5,523 bases of DNA from positions 1 through 5,523 of the forward strand of contig JAUWMS010000226.1 in the NCBI GenBank assembly GCA_030613045.1, in the 5' to 3' direction. Below the pieces are notes generated by a model that was not told the origin of the DNA, made no database searches, and saw only the letters and a list, made by a program, of their open reading frames with translations. This document shows, piece by piece, positions 4,793 to 5,523 of this stretch. This DNA is from Candidatus Latescibacterota bacterium. GTDB taxonomy: Bacteria > Latescibacterota > 4484-107. Position 1 is the first letter of the stretch, and each line of letters begins with the position of its first letter. Both the position numbers and the translations under genes were made by a program.

Positions 4793-5523
4793 TTGGCTAA
4801 GCGAATCGGGGAAATCCCCAGACAGAAAATGCCGGAGCAGTCGCCTGAGAATCGAATCGGAAATTTCGACGAAGTCCCTCTGGGATTTACGGTGGCTTTG
4901 GCTCAGCGGGAGGCGTCTCGCTGTCTTCAGTGCAAAAAACCGGCGTGCATGCGGGGCTGTCCGGTGGAAATTGATATTCCGGCGTTTATCCGGCTGATCG
5001 CGGAGGGCGATTTTGTCGGGAGCGCCCAAAAGTTGAAGGAGACGAACAATCTTCCGGCGGTCTGCGGCCGGGTGTGTCCGCAGGAGGCGCAGTGCGAAAA
5101 ACTCTGTATCGTGGGAAAACGCTTCGAGCCAGTGGCCATCGGACGGTTGGAGCGGTTCGCGGCGGATTACGAGCGCGAGCAGGGGACGGTGACGCTTCCC
5201 CGGATCGCCGCGGATCCGGGCCAGCGCGTGGCCGTGGGCGTGGCGGGGCCTTGGGGGTGGACGCTGGCGGCGGACTTGGCGAAAATGGGACATCGGGCCA
5301 CGATCTTCGAGGGGCTGCATACCCCGGGCGGGGTGTTGGTGGACGGCATTCCGGAGTTTCGGCTGCCCAAGGCGATTGTCCGGGCGGAAGTGGATTTCGT
5401 CCGGCGTTTGGGCGTGACAATCGAGCCGAACCAGGTCGTCGGCAAGACGACTACGGTGGATGAAATCTTAGAGACGTTCGATGCGGTGTACATCGCCACC
5501 GGAGCGGGCGCGCCGGTTTTCAT
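4793..5523 (+). CDS. nfnB: NADH-dependent ferredoxin:NADP+ oxidoreductase, large subunit NfnB, 5' part
   Basis: NfnB (GltD/glutamate-synthase-beta-like) carries two [4Fe-4S] clusters and the bifurcating FAD, and binds NADP(H) and ferredoxin. The TTG start is chosen because AAGGAG lies seven bases upstream, the frame is stopped at 4757-4759, and no ATG or GTG lies between. Translation gives (M)AKRIGEIPRQKMPEQ, typical of the family. The N-terminal cluster domain has C44-x2-C47-x4-C52-x3-C56 and C91-x3-C95-x5-C101-x3-C105, followed by PVAIGRLERFAADY (113-126). The FAD-binding segment begins at 146, and GIPEFRLPK (185-193) and YIATGAGAP (233-241) follow. The glycine motif reads GVAGPWGW where GxGPAGL is usual, and Y in VLxYGIPEF is D184. 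The window ends at residue 243 of an expected 460-470. Without the nfnA neighbour, GltD-like alternatives would remain. Confidence 0.93.
   Translation, partial: MAKRIGEIPRQKMPEQSPENRIGNFDEVPLGFTVALAQREASRCLQCKKPACMRGCPVEIDIPAFIRLIAEGDFVGSAQKLKETNNLPAVCGRVCPQEAQCEKLCIVGKRFEPVAIGRLERFAADYEREQGTVTLPRIAADPGQRVAVGVAGPWGWTLAADLAKMGHRATIFEGLHTPGGVLVDGIPEFRLPKAIVRAEVDFVRRLGVTIEPNQVVGKTTTVDEILETFDAVYIATGAGAPVF

Noticed and set aside
4716..4997. 93-codon + strand frame across the nfnB start
   Set aside because: It begins in the CGCAAAG inverted repeat and overlaps nfnB in another frame; nfnB is certain.
1..5523. A new multigene defence or mobile system
   Set aside because: Apart from a toxin-antitoxin-like pair and an orphan antitoxin-like gene, the genes are ordinary metabolic ones; no transposase, integrase, reverse transcriptase or nuclease gene is visible.

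Overview
The window reads as a piece of chromosome from an uncultured, moderately GC-rich bacterium. I cannot place it in a phylum from the sequence alone. All eight genes I can support lie on the + strand: the 3' part of aspartokinase (lysC), an orphan small antitoxin-like gene, a DUF4258-like/DUF2283 small-gene pair, moaA and moaC of molybdopterin synthesis, and the electron-bifurcating NADH-dependent ferredoxin:NADP+ oxidoreductase genes nfnA and nfnB. nfnB runs off the right edge and lysC starts beyond the left edge.

Layout. Positions 2-979 hold the aspartokinase catalytic core and both ACT domains, with a likely internal start for a regulatory beta subunit. Positions 1006-1892 form an accessory patch: one short antitoxin-like gene whose end lies in a palindromic repeat, a 164-bp repeat-bearing gap, and two small genes resembling a toxin-antitoxin pair. 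The second of these overlaps moaA by 4 bp (GTGA). moaA (1889-2953) and moaC (2973-3563) follow 19 bp apart. A 182-bp gap then carries hairpins, an 18-bp direct repeat and a plausible sigma70-type promoter before nfnA (3746-4603, GTG start, strong ribosome binding site). A 189-bp gap made of nested inverted repeats separates nfnA from nfnB (4793-end, TTG start).

How the genes work together. MoaA and MoaC jointly convert GTP to cyclic pyranopterin monophosphate. NfnA and NfnB form one heterodimer that couples NADH and reduced ferredoxin oxidation to NADP+ reduction, which suggests, but does not prove, an anaerobic or ferredoxin-based metabolism. Aspartokinase opens the lysine/threonine/methionine pathway and is not functionally linked to its neighbours.

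The most striking property is the density of small palindromic and heptanucleotide repeats that have become part of proteins: the C-terminus of the orphan antitoxin, the interior of MoaA (about 21 extra residues, in frame), the N-terminus of MoaC and the C-terminus of NfnA. A second point is an altered FAD-binding glycine motif in NfnB. I see no CRISPR array, transposase, tRNA or rRNA, and no evidence for a wholly new multigene system.
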